Positions 26,170 to 35,507 of a stretch of 64,000 nt of DNA are shown here, piece after piece. The notes under the pieces are model-generated. The model was not told the DNA's origin. It saw only the letters and a program-made list of their open reading frames with translations, and ran no database searches. The position numbers and the translations under genes were made by a program. Source of the stretch: Aurantimonas sp. Leaf443 (lineage in GTDB: Bacteria > Pseudomonadota > Alphaproteobacteria > Rhizobiales > Rhizobiaceae); contig NZ_LMRD01000006.1 of NCBI RefSeq assembly GCF_001425575.1, positions 64,513 to 128,512 on the forward strand, written 5' to 3'. Numbering within the stretch: position 1 is the first letter of the stretch; every line of letters starts with the position of its first letter.

Positions 26170-28178
26170 AGGCTTCTCCCGTGTTCAAGAAGATCCTCGT
26201 CGCCAATCGCGGCGAAATCGCCTGCCGCGTCATGCGCACCGCCCGGCGCATGGGGATCGCGACGGTCGCGGTCTATTCCGACGCCGACGCGCGCAGTCCG
26301 CATGTCGCGCTCGCCGACGAGGCCGTGCGGCTCGGACCGGCGCCCGCCGCCGAGAGCTACCTGCGCGCCGACCTCATCCTGGAGGCGGCGCGCGCGACGG
26401 GAGCGGACTGCATCCATCCCGGCTACGGCTTCCTCTCCGAGCGCGAGAGCTTCGCGCGGGCCTGCGAGGCGGCGGGCATCGCCTTCGTCGGCCCGCCGCC
26501 CGCCGCCATCGCCGCCATGGGCGACAAGATCCAGTCCAAGAAGCTGGCTGCCGAGGCCGGCGTCAACGTCGTGCCGGGATTCCTCGGCGAGATCGCGGAC
26601 ACCGACCACGCCGTGCGCATCGCCGGCGAGATCGGCTATCCCGTGATGATGAAGGCCTCCGCCGGGGGCGGCGGCAAGGGCATGCGCCTCGCCTGGTCCG
26701 AGAAGGACGTGCGCGAGGGTTTCGAGGCGACGCGGCGCGAGGGGCTTTCGAGCTTCGGCGACGACCGCGTCTTCATCGAGAAGTTCATCGAGAGCCCGCG
26801 CCATATCGAGATCCAGGTGCTCGGCGACAAGCACGGCACCATCCTCTATCTCGGCGAGCGCGAATGCTCGATCCAGCGCCGCCACCAGAAGGTGGTCGAG
26901 GAGGCGCCGTCGCCCTTCGTCACGCCGCAGATGCGCCGCGCCATGGGCGAGCAGGCCGTCGCGCTGGCGCGGGCCGTCGGCTATTTCTCGGCCGGCACGG
27001 TGGAGCTGATCGTCTCGGGCGCCGACACAAGCGGCCAGGGCTTCTACTTCCTGGAGATGAACACGCGCCTGCAGGTGGAGCATCCGGTGACCGAGATGGT
27101 GACCGGGCTCGACCTCGTGGAGGCGATGATCCGCGTCGCCGCCGGCGAGCGGCTGGGCCTCGCGCAGGAGGACGTGACGCTTTCCGGCTGGTCCATCGAG
27201 ACGCGCGTCTATGCCGAGGATCCCTATCGCGGCTTCCTGCCCTCCACCGGGCGCCTCGTGCGCTACGCGCCGCCGCCGGTGGGCGAGGGGGTGCGCGTCG
27301 ACGACGGCGTGGCCGAGGGCGGCGAGGTCTCGATGTTCTACGATCCGATGATCGCCAAGCTCGTCACCCATGGCGAGACCCGCGAGGCGGCGATCGACCG
27401 GCAGATCGAGGCGCTCGACCGGTTCGAGCTGGAGGGCGTCGGCAACAATGTCGACTTCCTCTCCGCCATCATGCAGCACGAGCGCTTCCGCGCCGGCGCG
27501 CTGACGACGGGTTTCATCGCCGAGGAATATCCGGACGGCTTTTCCGGCGCGCCGGCCTCGGACGCGCTGAAGCGCCGTCTCGCCATGATCGCCGCCCTCG
27601 CCGATCTCGAACGCGCGCGGCGCGCGGCGACGATCGACGGGCAGCTCGGTCCGGCAAGGCCGCTGCCGCGCGCTCGCGTCGTCGAGATCGGGGGCCTGCG
27701 GCTTGCCCTCGAGATCTCCGGCACGGGAAGCGAGCGCATGGTCGGCGTGGACGGCGCGCCGCCGGTCCCCGTCTCGATGGACTATCGCCCGGCGCAGCGC
27801 GTGAGCGAGGCGCGGATCGGCGGGGAGACGATGGCGCTGCGCATCCGGCGCGTGTCCGGCGGCTATCGCCTCACCGCGCGCGGCGCCGCGCACGAGGCGC
27901 GGGTCTACCTGCCGCGCGCCGCCGACCTCGCGCGCCACATGATCGAGAAGGTGCCGCCGGACCTCTCGCGTTTCCTCATCTGCCCCATGCCGGGCCTTCT
28001 CACGCGGCTCGAAGTGGCGGAAGGGGACCGGTTCGAGGCCGGCCAGCCGCTCGCCGTCGTGGAGGCGATGAAGATGGAGAACATCCTGCGGGCGCCCAAG
28101 GCCGGCACCGTCGGCAAGGTAAACGCCGCCGTCGGCGACAGTCTCGCGGTGGACGCGGTGATCCTCGAGATCGCCTGA
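26166..28178 (+). CDS. pccA: Propionyl-CoA carboxylase, alpha subunit (biotin carboxylase + BCCP)
   Basis: A 670-residue protein: biotin carboxylase N-terminal domain ([20 protein letters not shown]), ATP-grasp ([44 protein letters not shown]), C-terminal BC domain, a linker (BT) region around 500-590, and the biotinyl domain with the biotin lysine in [11 protein letters not shown]. It carboxylates its own biotin with ATP and bicarbonate, then serves PccB. The ATG overlaps the mutase stop. It is unusual that the two carboxylase subunits flank the epimerase and mutase genes. Confidence 0.97.
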   Translation: MKASPVFKKILVANRGEIACRVMRTARRMGIATVAVYSDADARSPHVALADEAVRLGPAPAAESYLRADLILEAARATGADCIHPGYGFLSERESFARACEAAGIAFVGPPPAAIAAMGDKIQSKKLAAEAGVNVVPGFLGEIADTDHAVRIAGEIGYPVMMKASAGGGGKGMRLAWSEKDVREGFEATRREGLSSFGDDRVFIEKFIESPRHIEIQVLGDKHGTILYLGERECSIQRRHQKVVEEAPSPFVTPQMRRAMGEQAVALARAVGYFSAGTVELIVSGADTSGQGFYFLEMNTRLQVEHPVTEMVTGLDLVEAMIRVAAGERLGLAQEDVTLSGWSIETRVYAEDPYRGFLPSTGRLVRYAPPPVGEGVRVDDGVAEGGEVSMFYDPMIAKLVTHGETREAAIDRQIEALDRFELEGVGNNVDFLSAIMQHERFRAGALTTGFIAEEYPDGFSGAPASDALKRRLAMIAALADLERARRAATIDGQLGPARPLPRARVVEIGGLRLALEISGTGSERMVGVDGAPPVPVSMDYRPAQRVSEARIGGETMALRIRRVSGGYRLTARGAAHEARVYLPRAADLARHMIEKVPPDLSRFLICPMPGLLTRLEVAEGDRFEAGQPLAVVEAMKMENILRAPKAGTVGKVNAAVGDSLAVDAVILEIA

Positions 28179-28299
28179 CGCACGCACCCCACGACAAAAG
28201 ACGGGCGCTGGCGGCGCACGGGGCCCCGCGCTATCTCGAAGGCCGCGGCCGGGCGCGGGCGATGAGCCACGGGGCCCGGCCGGCAACGCCGGAGCCGCC

Positions 28300-30546
28300 A
28301 TGGACCGCCGCCTGCCCCGCCGAAAGATCCTGAAGGCCGCCGCCGCCGCGATCGCCGGCGTCTCGCTCGCGCCGCGGCCGGGGCGCGCGGCGCCGGCGCG
28401 GGGCGAGCGGATCGAGGCGCAGATCGCGCGCATGACGCCTGCCGAGAAGGCCGGCCAGCTCTCCTGCTTCTCCGACCAGATCCGCCCGACCGGCATCGCC
28501 TTCAATCCCGACCTGCCGGTCGGGGGCGCCGCCGAGCAGCTGGAGCGCATCCGGCGCGGCGAGATCGGCATGCTGTTCAACGGCGTCGGCGTCGCCGGCG
28601 CGCGGATGGCGCAGAAGGCCGCCGTCGAAGGCTCGCGGCTCGGCATCCCGCTCGTCTTCGCCGGCGACATCATCCACGGGCTTCGCACCATCTTCCCGCT
28701 GCCCGTCGCCGAGGCCTGCGCCTTCGATCCCGATCTCGCCGAGCGCACCGCGCGGGCGGCCGCAGAGGAGGCGACGGCGCTCGGCCTGCACTGGACCTTC
28801 GCCCCGATGGTGGACGTGGCGCGCGATCAGCGCTGGGGGCGCGTCGCCGAGGGCTCGGGCGAGGACGTGCATCTGGGATCGCGCCTCGCCGCCGCGCGGG
28901 TGCGCGGCTTCCAGGGCGCGGACCTTCGCGATCCAACGAGCCTTGCGGCCTGCGCCAAGCATTTCGCGGGCTACGGCGCGGTCTCCGGCGGCATGGAATA
29001 CAATTTCACGGAAATTTCGCCGGGCACGCTGCGCGAGGTCCATCTCCCGCCCTTCGAGGCCGGGATCGAAGCCGGGGTCGCCACGATCATGTCGGCCTTC
29101 AACGACGTGGAGGGCGTGCCGGCATCCGGAAACGCATGGCTGATGACGCGCCTCCTGCGCGGCGACTGGCGCTTCGAGGGGCTCGTCGTCGGCGACTACG
29201 CGGCCGACGAGAACCTGGTCGCCCACGGTTTCGCCGCCGACGGGCGCGACGCGGCGAGGAAGGCCTTCCTCGCCGGCATGGACATGTCCATGCAGTCCGA
29301 TCTCTTCAATCGATGGCTGCCGGATCTCGTGGAGGCCGGCGAGGTGCCGATGGCGCAGCTCGACGAGGCGGTGCGCCGCGTGCTCGGGCTGAAGGAGGCG
29401 CTCGGCCTCTTCGACGACCCCTACCGCTCGCTCGACGCGGCCGCCGAGCGCCTGCGGGTCTCGACGCCCGCCCATCTCGCGCTTGCCCGCGAGGCCGGGA
29501 CCCGCTCGATCGTGCTCCTGAAGAACGAGGACGATCTCCTGCCGCTCGCCGAGAATCCCGGCCGCCTCGCGCTGATCGGTCCCTTCGCGAACGATCGCGA
29601 CAACGTCGTCGGCACCTGGGCCTTCATGGCCGATCCCGAGCTCAACGTCTCGATCGCCGAGGGACTGGCGGCGCGCGGCGTCGGGTTCGACGTCGCCCGC
29701 GGCTGCGGGATCGAGGCCGCGCTCGACGGCGGCATCGAGGAGGCGGTCGCGCTGGCGCGTCGGAGCGACGTGGTGCTTCTCGCCCTCGGCGAGGCGCAGG
29801 ATATGTCCGGCGAGGCGCAGGCCCGCACCGAGATCACCCTCCCGCAGCCGCAGCTCGATCTCGCCAGGGCCGTGCTCGCCGCCCATCCGCGCACCGTCGT
29901 TCTCCTGCGCCACGGCCGCGCGCTGGCGCTCGGGAGCGGGGTGCGCGAGGCGCCGGCGATCCTCGCCACCTGGTTTCTCGGCTCGCAGAGCGGCCATGCC
30001 ATCGCCGACATCCTCTTCGGCGCGGTGAACCCTTCGGCGAGGCTCTCCGTCAGCTTCCCTGAGGCGAGCGGCCAGCAGCCCTTCTTCTACGACCGAAAGG
30101 CGACGGGCCGGCCGGCGCCGGAGGTCGGCGCGCAGGAATACACGGCGCGCTACCGCGAGACGCGCAACGAGGCGCTGTTCCCCTTCGGCCATGGCCTCGG
30201 CTACACGCGCTTCGCGCTGACCGACATCCGCGTGCCCGCGCGCATGGGCGAGCGGATGGAGGTGAGCGCCGTCCTCACCAATACGGGGCCGCGCGACGGC
30301 GCCGAGGTCGTGCAGCTCTACGTGCACGACCGTGTGGCGAGCCGCACGCGGCCCATGCGCCAGCTGAAGGGGTTCCGCAGGGTCGAGCTGGCGCCGGAGG
30401 AATCGGTCACCGTGCGCTTCACCCTCACGCGCGACGATCTGCGCTTCTGGGGCGAGGACGGCTGGACCGTTGAGCCCGGCACGATCGACGTCTGGCTGGC
30501 GACGAGTTCGCGGACCGGCGAGCGGCGCAGCTTCGAGCTGGACTAG
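28300..30546 (+). CDS. bglX: Glycoside hydrolase family 3 beta-glucosidase, exported
   Basis: A 748-residue periplasmic GH3 enzyme of the BglX type that removes terminal beta-glucosyl residues. The N-terminus RRLPRRKILKAAAAAIAGVS looks like a twin-arginine (Tat) signal with cleavage near GRAAPA. The GH3 N domain has FAGDIIHG and CAKHFAGYGAVSGGMEYN, and the nucleophile Asp lies in LVVGDYAADENL. The C-terminal domain (SIVLLKNEDDLLPL) and a fibronectin-III-like end (GAEVVQLYVHD; LKGFRRVELAPEES) complete the family layout. It stands alone, 121 bases after pccA, so its regulation is probably independent. Confidence 0.94.
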   Translation: MDRRLPRRKILKAAAAAIAGVSLAPRPGRAAPARGERIEAQIARMTPAEKAGQLSCFSDQIRPTGIAFNPDLPVGGAAEQLERIRRGEIGMLFNGVGVAGARMAQKAAVEGSRLGIPLVFAGDIIHGLRTIFPLPVAEACAFDPDLAERTARAAAEEATALGLHWTFAPMVDVARDQRWGRVAEGSGEDVHLGSRLAAARVRGFQGADLRDPTSLAACAKHFAGYGAVSGGMEYNFTEISPGTLREVHLPPFEAGIEAGVATIMSAFNDVEGVPASGNAWLMTRLLRGDWRFEGLVVGDYAADENLVAHGFAADGRDAARKAFLAGMDMSMQSDLFNRWLPDLVEAGEVPMAQLDEAVRRVLGLKEALGLFDDPYRSLDAAAERLRVSTPAHLALAREAGTRSIVLLKNEDDLLPLAENPGRLALIGPFANDRDNVVGTWAFMADPELNVSIAEGLAARGVGFDVARGCGIEAALDGGIEEAVALARRSDVVLLALGEAQDMSGEAQARTEITLPQPQLDLARAVLAAHPRTVVLLRHGRALALGSGVREAPAILATWFLGSQSGHAIADILFGAVNPSARLSVSFPEASGQQPFFYDRKATGRPAPEVGAQEYTARYRETRNEALFPFGHGLGYTRFALTDIRVPARMGERMEVSAVLTNTGPRDGAEVVQLYVHDRVASRTRPMRQLKGFRRVELAPEESVTVRFTLTRDDLRFWGEDGWTVEPGTIDVWLATSSRTGERRSFELD

Positions 30547-30556
30547 GCCGCGGGAC

Positions 30557-30574
30557 GATGCCGGATATGGCATC
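30557..30574. terminator. Hairpin between bglX and the FAD oxidoreductase gene
   Basis: GATGCC and GGCATC pair around a 6-base loop, inside a wider CCGCG/CGCGG stem, 11 bases after the bglX stop. There is no U-tract, so it may be a Rho-type end or an mRNA-stabilising hairpin. Confidence 0.35.
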
Positions 30575-30602
30575 GCGCGGGCCGAGCGGCTAGAACGCTC
30601 CC

Positions 30603-32243
30603 ATGCTGCGTCTTTCAGAATTGCGACTGCCGCTCGGCCATGCGCCCGAAGCGCTCCTTCCCGCGCTCCAGGCCCGCCTGGCGATCGAACCCGGCGATCT
30701 TCTCGACCACGCCGTCGTGCGCCGCGCGAGCGACGCGCGCAAGAAGTCGGCGATCATGATGGTCTACACGGTGGACGTCGCGCTGCGCGACGAGGCGGCG
30801 GTGCTCGCGCGCTTTGCGGGCGATGCGAATGTGCGGCCGCGCCCGGACACGGACTACCGCTTCGTGGCCCAGGCCGAGCCCGGCGAGAGCCGGCGCCCGG
30901 TCGTCATCGGCGCGGGCCCCTGCGGCCTCTTCGCCGGGCTCGTCCTCGCCCAGATGGGCTTTCGCCCGATCATCCTGGACCGCGGCAAGGCGGTGCGCGA
31001 GCGCACCAAGGACACGTGGGGCCTTTGGCGGCGCGGGCTTCTGGAGCCCGAGTCCAACGTCCAGTTCGGGGAAGGAGGGGCCGGCACCTTCTCGGACGGC
31101 AAGCTCTGGAGCCAGGTGAAGGACCCGCCCCATCTCGGCCGCAAGGTGCTGACCGAATTCGTCAAGGCGGGCGCGCCGGCCGAGATCCTCACCGAGGCCC
31201 ATCCCCATATCGGCACGTTCCGGCTCGTCACCATGGTGGAGGCGATGCGCCGCACGATCGAGGAGCTCGGCGGCGAATATCGCTGGCAGACGCGCGTCGA
31301 CGACGTCGAGCTGCAGCTGCGCGCCGACGGTTCGAAGCGCCTCGCCGCGCTCCATCTGAGCACGGGCGAGCGCCTGCCCGCCGGCCATGTGGTGATGGCG
31401 GTCGGCCATAGCGCGCGCGACACGTTCGCCATGCTCCACGAGCGCGGCGTGCATGTGGAGGCCAAGCCCTTTTCCATCGGGGTGCGCATCGAGCATCCGC
31501 AGTCCTGGATCGACGAGGCGCGCTTCGGCGCCTGCGCGCGCCACCCGGATCTGGGCGCCGCCGCCTACACCCTGTCGCATCATTGCCGCGACGCGCGCAC
31601 GGTCTACAGTTTCTGCATGTGCCCCGGCGGGCGCGTGGTCGCCGCCGCGTCCGAGCCCGGGCGGCTCGTCACCAACGGCATGAGCCAATATTCGCGCGCC
31701 GAGTTCAACGCCAATTCCGGCCTCGTCGTCGGCATCGATCCCGAACGCGACTATCCCGGCCATCCGCTCGCGGGAATCGCGCTGCAGCGCGACCTCGAGG
31801 CCCGCGCCTTCGCGGCCGGCGGCGGCGACTACAGCGCGCCGGCGCAGACGGTCGGCGATCTCATGGCGGGGCGCCCCTCGCAGGCGCTCGGCTCCGTGAC
31901 GCCCTCCTACAAGCCGGGCGTGCGCCCCACCGATCTCGCCGAATGCCTTCCCGCCTTCGTCATCGAGGCCTTCCGCGAGGCGCTGCCGGTCTTCGGCCGC
32001 CAGATCCGCAACTACGACCATCCCGACGCGGTGATGACCGGCGTGGAAACGCGCACCTCCTCGCCCGTACGCATCCGCCGCGGCAAGGATTTCCAGAGCG
32101 TCAATGTCGCGGGCCTGTTCCCGGCCGGCGAAGGCGCGGGCTATGCCGGCGGCATCCTCTCGGCCGCCATCGACGGCATCAAGGTCGCCGAGGCCGTGGC
32201 GCAGGCGATGGAAGCGGACCGACCGGCGCGGCTGGCGTCGTAG
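30603..32243 (+). CDS. FAD-dependent oxidoreductase (COG2509 type)
   Basis: A 546-residue flavoprotein. An N-terminal region of about 95 residues (ELRLPLGHAPEALLPALQAR) precedes the FAD-binding GxGPxG motif PVVIGAGPCGLFAGLVLA at about 100; further landmarks are NVQFGEGGAGTFSDGKL, the second dinucleotide region GHVVMAVGHSARDTF and the C-terminal LFPAGEGAGYAGGILSAAIDG. This matches the widespread COG2509 group (uncharacterised FAD-dependent dehydrogenases). Function and substrate are unknown. Cytoplasmic, single-gene unit, upstream of tRNA-Val on the opposite strand. Confidence 0.88.
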   Translation: MLRLSELRLPLGHAPEALLPALQARLAIEPGDLLDHAVVRRASDARKKSAIMMVYTVDVALRDEAAVLARFAGDANVRPRPDTDYRFVAQAEPGESRRPVVIGAGPCGLFAGLVLAQMGFRPIILDRGKAVRERTKDTWGLWRRGLLEPESNVQFGEGGAGTFSDGKLWSQVKDPPHLGRKVLTEFVKAGAPAEILTEAHPHIGTFRLVTMVEAMRRTIEELGGEYRWQTRVDDVELQLRADGSKRLAALHLSTGERLPAGHVVMAVGHSARDTFAMLHERGVHVEAKPFSIGVRIEHPQSWIDEARFGACARHPDLGAAAYTLSHHCRDARTVYSFCMCPGGRVVAAASEPGRLVTNGMSQYSRAEFNANSGLVVGIDPERDYPGHPLAGIALQRDLEARAFAAGGGDYSAPAQTVGDLMAGRPSQALGSVTPSYKPGVRPTDLAECLPAFVIEAFREALPVFGRQIRNYDHPDAVMTGVETRTSSPVRIRRGKDFQSVNVAGLFPAGEGAGYAGGILSAAIDGIKVAEAVAQAMEADRPARLAS

Positions 32244-32425
32244 GCCGTCGTCGCGGGCCAAGTCTGTCCCGACACGCGAGGCCGCGACGAAATCGTAGCG
32301 GCGGCGTCGTGCGACGCATGACGCACACAGGCCGCGCGCAGACGCTCGACGGTCGATGAACCTGACGGCGGGTCCGTCGGATGAACCCGTCTGGTCGCCA
32401 GGTGATTGGAAGAAGGAGAACCGGA

Positions 32426-32500
<75 letters not shown>

Positions 32501-32843
32501 ATCCGGTGAGCGCGGATAAACCACAGGGGGGAAGCGCTCGTCAATAGGGTTCGGCGCGTTGCCCCGCGCCGGCCGCGAACGGGCCGAAACCGGCGTTTCC
32601 GAGCGGATTTTGGCGGGGTTGGAGGACGTTTGGGGACGAGACCGGCGCGACGGCGGCGCGAATCGCGGGCCGGCCTGCGCGGCCGCCAGGATGAAACGGG
32701 GGATCGGGCCGGTGGTGAGTCCGCAGCGCGTCCGGAGACGCCTTCGCATTCGGAAAGTCCCGGAGCGGCGGAACCTGGAAACGAAAAATGCCGGGCGCAA
32801 GCACCCGGCATCTCTGTTTCGATAAGGGAAGGCCGAAGGGCCG
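32501..32843. other. Intergenic region between tRNA-Val and cpdR
   Basis: 343 bases without a supportable gene. It holds the cpdR terminator (32784-32811) and, next to the tRNA, what must be the tRNA promoter on the minus strand. Open frames here have no recognisable protein features. Confidence 0.6.
32784..32811 (-). terminator. Intrinsic terminator of cpdR
   Basis: On the minus strand an 8-bp stem ATGCCGGG/CCCGGCAT with an 8-base loop is followed directly by a T-run (TTTT), about 33 bases after the cpdR stop. This is a textbook Rho-independent terminator. Confidence 0.9.
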
Positions 32844-33209
32844 TCAGGCGGCGTCGGCGAGCATCTTGCCGACTTCGTCGACGAGATCGCGCAGGTGGAA
32901 GGGCTTGGACAGGATCTTGGCGTCCTTGGGCGCCTTCGATTCCGGGTTCAGCGCCACGGCCGCGAAGCCGGTGATGAACATGACCTTGAGGTCCGGATCG
33001 AGCTCGGTCGCGCGGCGGGCGAGCTCGATGCCGTCCATCTCGGGCATCACGATATCGGTGAGGAGGAGCGAGAAGGGCTCTTCGCGCAGACGGTCGTAGG
33101 CGCTTCCGCCATTGTCGTAGGCGGCCACTTCGTAGCCCGCCTTCTCGAGCGCCTTGGCCAGGAAGCGCCGCATGTCGTTGTCGTCTTCGGCCAGCAGAAT
33201 CTTTGACAT
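32844..33209 (-). CDS. cpdR: Single-domain response regulator CpdR
   Basis: A 121-residue stand-alone receiver with no output domain: acidic pocket E8/D9/D10, phospho-acceptor D52 in LLLTDIVMPEMDG, and the conserved lysine in LSKPFHLRDLV. The ARRATELDPDLKVMFITGFA run is typical of alphaproteobacterial CpdR. In Caulobacter unphosphorylated CpdR primes ClpXP at the pole for degradation of cell-cycle regulators; the CckA-ChpT relay phosphorylates it. The protein ends ADAA, a hydrophobic tail of the sort involved in its own ClpXP turnover in Caulobacter. Divergent from the N-formylglutamate amidohydrolase gene, an arrangement I recall from related genomes. Confidence 0.93.
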   Translation of the reverse strand: MSKILLAEDDNDMRRFLAKALEKAGYEVAAYDNGGSAYDRLREEPFSLLLTDIVMPEMDGIELARRATELDPDLKVMFITGFAAVALNPESKAPKDAKILSKPFHLRDLVDEVGKMLADAA

Positions 33210-33367
33210 TCTTGTTATCCGAGGTCCGCCCGGGCAACGATCCCGGCCGCAGTTTCATTTCAGTCCTGATAGCATAGCAGAGTGAAGAAACATTCTCTAA
33301 AAGGGAATGGCGGCGAGCCGGCCTTGGCAAAAAATCGGCTCGACCGACGGGGGAGAGAGAACACGCA

Positions 33368-34276
33368 TTGGCTCAAGCGCCGAGCTTCACCACATCCGTC
33401 GCCACCGTTCCGGCCTTCGAGGTGACGGAGCCGGCCGAACAGACGATCCCCTTCGTCTTCTGCTCGCCCCATTCGGGCCGCGACTATCCCGACGCCTTCC
33501 TGAAGGCCACCCGCCTGACCGGCGAGGCGATCCGGCGCTCCGAGGATCTCTTCGTCGACCGCATCTTCGATTTCGTGCCGGCCTGCGGCGCCCCGCTGAT
33601 CGCCGCGCGCTTTCCCCGCGCCTTTCTCGACGTGAACCGCGAGCCCTACGAACTCGATCCGCGCATGTTCGCGCAAGGGTTGCCGGCCTATGCGAACGCG
33701 GCCTCCGTGCGCGTCGCCGGCGGGCTCGGCACGATCCCGCGCATCGTCGCGGAGAACGAGGAGATCTATCGCGGGCCGCTCGATCTCGACGAAGGGCTCG
33801 CGCGCATCGAGACGATCTACAAGCCGTTCCACGAGACGCTGGACGGGCTTCTGGAGCGCACGCGCGAGCGTTTCGGCATCGCGATCCTCGTGGACTGCCA
33901 TTCCATGCCCTCCAGCGTGCGCACGCTGCCGGGCGGGCGGCGCCCCGACATCGTGCTCGGGGACCGCTACGGCACCAGCGCCTCGGGCCGTCTCGTGGCG
34001 ATGGCGAGCGCGCGCCTTGCGGGCCTCGGCTACGACGTGACGCGCAACAAGCCCTATGCCGGCGGCTTCATCACCGAGCGCTACGGCCGGCCGTCCATCG
34101 GCTTCCATGCGCTGCAGATCGAGATCAACCGGGCGCTCTATGCCGACGAGCGGCGGTTCACGCCCCATCACGGCCTGTCGGCGCTGCGCGACGATATGGA
34201 AAGCTTCGTGCGCCGGTTCGCCGAGGAGGTGAGCGCGGAATATCTCGCCCCGCCGGCGGCCGCTGCCGCCGAATAG
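33368..34276 (+). CDS. N-formylglutamate amidohydrolase family protein
   Basis: A 302-residue protein of the N-formylglutamate amidohydrolase family (Pfam FGase). The metal-site segment FCSPHSGRDYP near residue 31, the RFPRAFLDVNREPYELDP block, VDCHSMPS and the C-terminal GFHALQIEINRALY are all typical. Members include HutG-type histidine degradation enzymes, but outside a hut operon, as here, the substrate is uncertain. Start is a TTG at 33368 with a strong GGGGGAGAG site; no ATG is in a suitable place. It shares a 158-base AT-rich divergent promoter region with cpdR. Confidence 0.88.
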   Translation: MAQAPSFTTSVATVPAFEVTEPAEQTIPFVFCSPHSGRDYPDAFLKATRLTGEAIRRSEDLFVDRIFDFVPACGAPLIAARFPRAFLDVNREPYELDPRMFAQGLPAYANAASVRVAGGLGTIPRIVAENEEIYRGPLDLDEGLARIETIYKPFHETLDGLLERTRERFGIAILVDCHSMPSSVRTLPGGRRPDIVLGDRYGTSASGRLVAMASARLAGLGYDVTRNKPYAGGFITERYGRPSIGFHALQIEINRALYADERRFTPHHGLSALRDDMESFVRRFAEEVSAEYLAPPAAAAAE

Positions 34277-34332
34277 AACCCGACCTTTCCTGCGGACGAC
34301 ATCCGCCGCCCGCCGAAGCCACATGCGCGGGC

Positions 34333-34365
34333 AAAAAAAACCGCACTGCGTTGCCACAGCGCGGT
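34333..34365 (-). terminator. Intrinsic terminator of the MmgR-like small RNA
   Basis: Minus-strand stem ACCGC/GCGGT continued by CTG/CAG after one mismatch, 8-base loop, then eight T residues. It closes the small RNA and lies about 170 bases beyond the lipase gene, so it is unlikely to belong to that gene. Confidence 0.92.
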
Positions 34366-34416
34366 GTCAAGTCTAGGGAGGAAACGCCCGTAAGGGCAGC
34401 GGCAAATCAATGCCGC
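34333..34416 (-). ncRNA. mmgR: Trans-acting small RNA, MmgR/alpha-r8 family-like
   Basis: About 84 bases. Reading 5' to 3' on the minus strand: a hairpin region (GCGGCA/TGCCGC, or alternatively GCCC-TTAC-GGGC), then single-stranded TTTCCTCCCT (34375-34384), then a Rho-independent terminator with eight T. That order and the 10-base core UUUCCUCCCU are the hallmarks I know for alpha-r8 sRNAs, whose S. meliloti member MmgR (about 77 nt) limits polyhydroxybutyrate accumulation. The core complements Shine-Dalgarno sequences (AGGGAGG), so it should repress translation with Hfq. A well-spaced promoter precedes it. The exact 5' end is inferred. Confidence 0.82.
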
Positions 34417-34422
34417 AGTGCA

Positions 34423-34451
34423 AAAGTATGTTGCGATGCGGGACGAGTCAA
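34423..34451 (-). promoter_or_regulatory. Sigma-70-type promoter of the small RNA
   Basis: TTGACT (revcomp of 34446-34451) and TACTTT (revcomp of 34423-34428) are separated by exactly 17 bases, placing transcription start near 34416. It lies about 85 bases beyond the lipase stop codon, so the RNA has its own promoter. Confidence 0.65.
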
Positions 34452-34535
34452 GTCTCTTTCGTCATACGTTTGCAGGCCGCCGGACGGGGGCGGCGGAGAG
34501 AGCTTTCCCGCTCCGGGGCGGCGGAGCCCGAAGCC

Positions 34536-35507
34536 TCAGGCCGCCGCTGCGACTCCGGTGCAGAATCGGTCGAACGCTTCCAGAAACGGCTCGCGATAGC
34601 GATCCGCCTCCTGCAGCAGCTCGTGCCGGGCGGCCGGCAGCGTCAGGCTGCGGGCCGAGCGCATGCGCCAGGCGAGGCGCTCGGCGGCCGCGTTGGAGAC
34701 GATCTCGTCGCCCCCCGCCAGCACCATGAGGGTGGGCACGCGGAAGGCGGCGACGACGTCGGACTCCTCCAGCCGGCGCATCGCGCCGGTGACGGCGGCG
34801 AGCCAGGCGACGCTCGGGGCGCCGAGGAAGAGCTGCGGGGCGGCCTGCGTCAGCGCCATATTGCGCTCGAAGCGTCGCGCGTCGTGGGTGAGCGGGTTGT
34901 CGCGCGCCGTCATGCGGCGCGAGGCCGGCGCTTCGCGGCGTACGGGCAGGGCGCCGAGACCGAACAGCCGCCCGAGCGTCGCGCCCACATGCATCGGCGC
35001 CGGCCCGATCACCGCGGCGGGCAGGGCGACGAGCGGGGCCGCCAGAACCATGCGCTCCACGATATTGGCAAGGCGCGGCGCGGCGGTGAGCGCCACGAGC
35101 GCGCCCATCGAATGGGCCATCACCACATAGGGGCCCCGGCAGTCCGGCAGAAGCACGCTCTGCACGATGCTCTCGAGGTCGTTGAGATAGTTGGTGAAGG
35201 AGGAGACGTGGCCGCGACGGGCCGAGCGGGTCAGGCGCGAGGAGCCGCCCTGGCCGCGCCAGTCGAAGGTCAGGACGCCCCAGCCCATGCGGTTGAGGTC
35301 GGCGATCGTCTCGAAATACTTCTCGATCGCCTCGTTGCGCCCCTGCAGGAGGAGGACCGTGCCGCGGCTGTGGTCGAGCGTGCTCGCCGAGAAGGCATGG
35401 CGCAGGGTCACCTGGTCGAGAAGGCGCAGCTTGCCGCCGAAGAGCCCGTGCGGGGCGGGGTTGGCCTGCGTCTCGTAGAAGCGGGTGCGTTCTGCCTGGT
35501 CGTCCAT
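34536..35507 (-). CDS. Alpha/beta hydrolase, PldB/monoacylglycerol lipase-like
   Basis: A 323-residue serine hydrolase: oxyanion strand GTVLLLQGRNEAIEKYFE, the TFDWRGQGGSSRL loop typical of lysophospholipase L2 (PldB) and monoacylglycerol lipases, the nucleophile elbow MAHSMGALVAL, the acid in VLAGGDEIVSN and the histidine in PAARHELLQEAD. It probably removes acyl chains from lysophospholipids or monoglycerides at the inner membrane or in the cytoplasm. The ATG at 35507 (MDDQAERTRFYE) is preferred to one at 35600, which adds uncharacteristic residues. Single-gene unit. Confidence 0.88.
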   Translation of the reverse strand: MDDQAERTRFYETQANPAPHGLFGGKLRLLDQVTLRHAFSASTLDHSRGTVLLLQGRNEAIEKYFETIADLNRMGWGVLTFDWRGQGGSSRLTRSARRGHVSSFTNYLNDLESIVQSVLLPDCRGPYVVMAHSMGALVALTAAPRLANIVERMVLAAPLVALPAAVIGPAPMHVGATLGRLFGLGALPVRREAPASRRMTARDNPLTHDARRFERNMALTQAAPQLFLGAPSVAWLAAVTGAMRRLEESDVVAAFRVPTLMVLAGGDEIVSNAAAERLAWRMRSARSLTLPAARHELLQEADRYREPFLEAFDRFCTGVAAAA

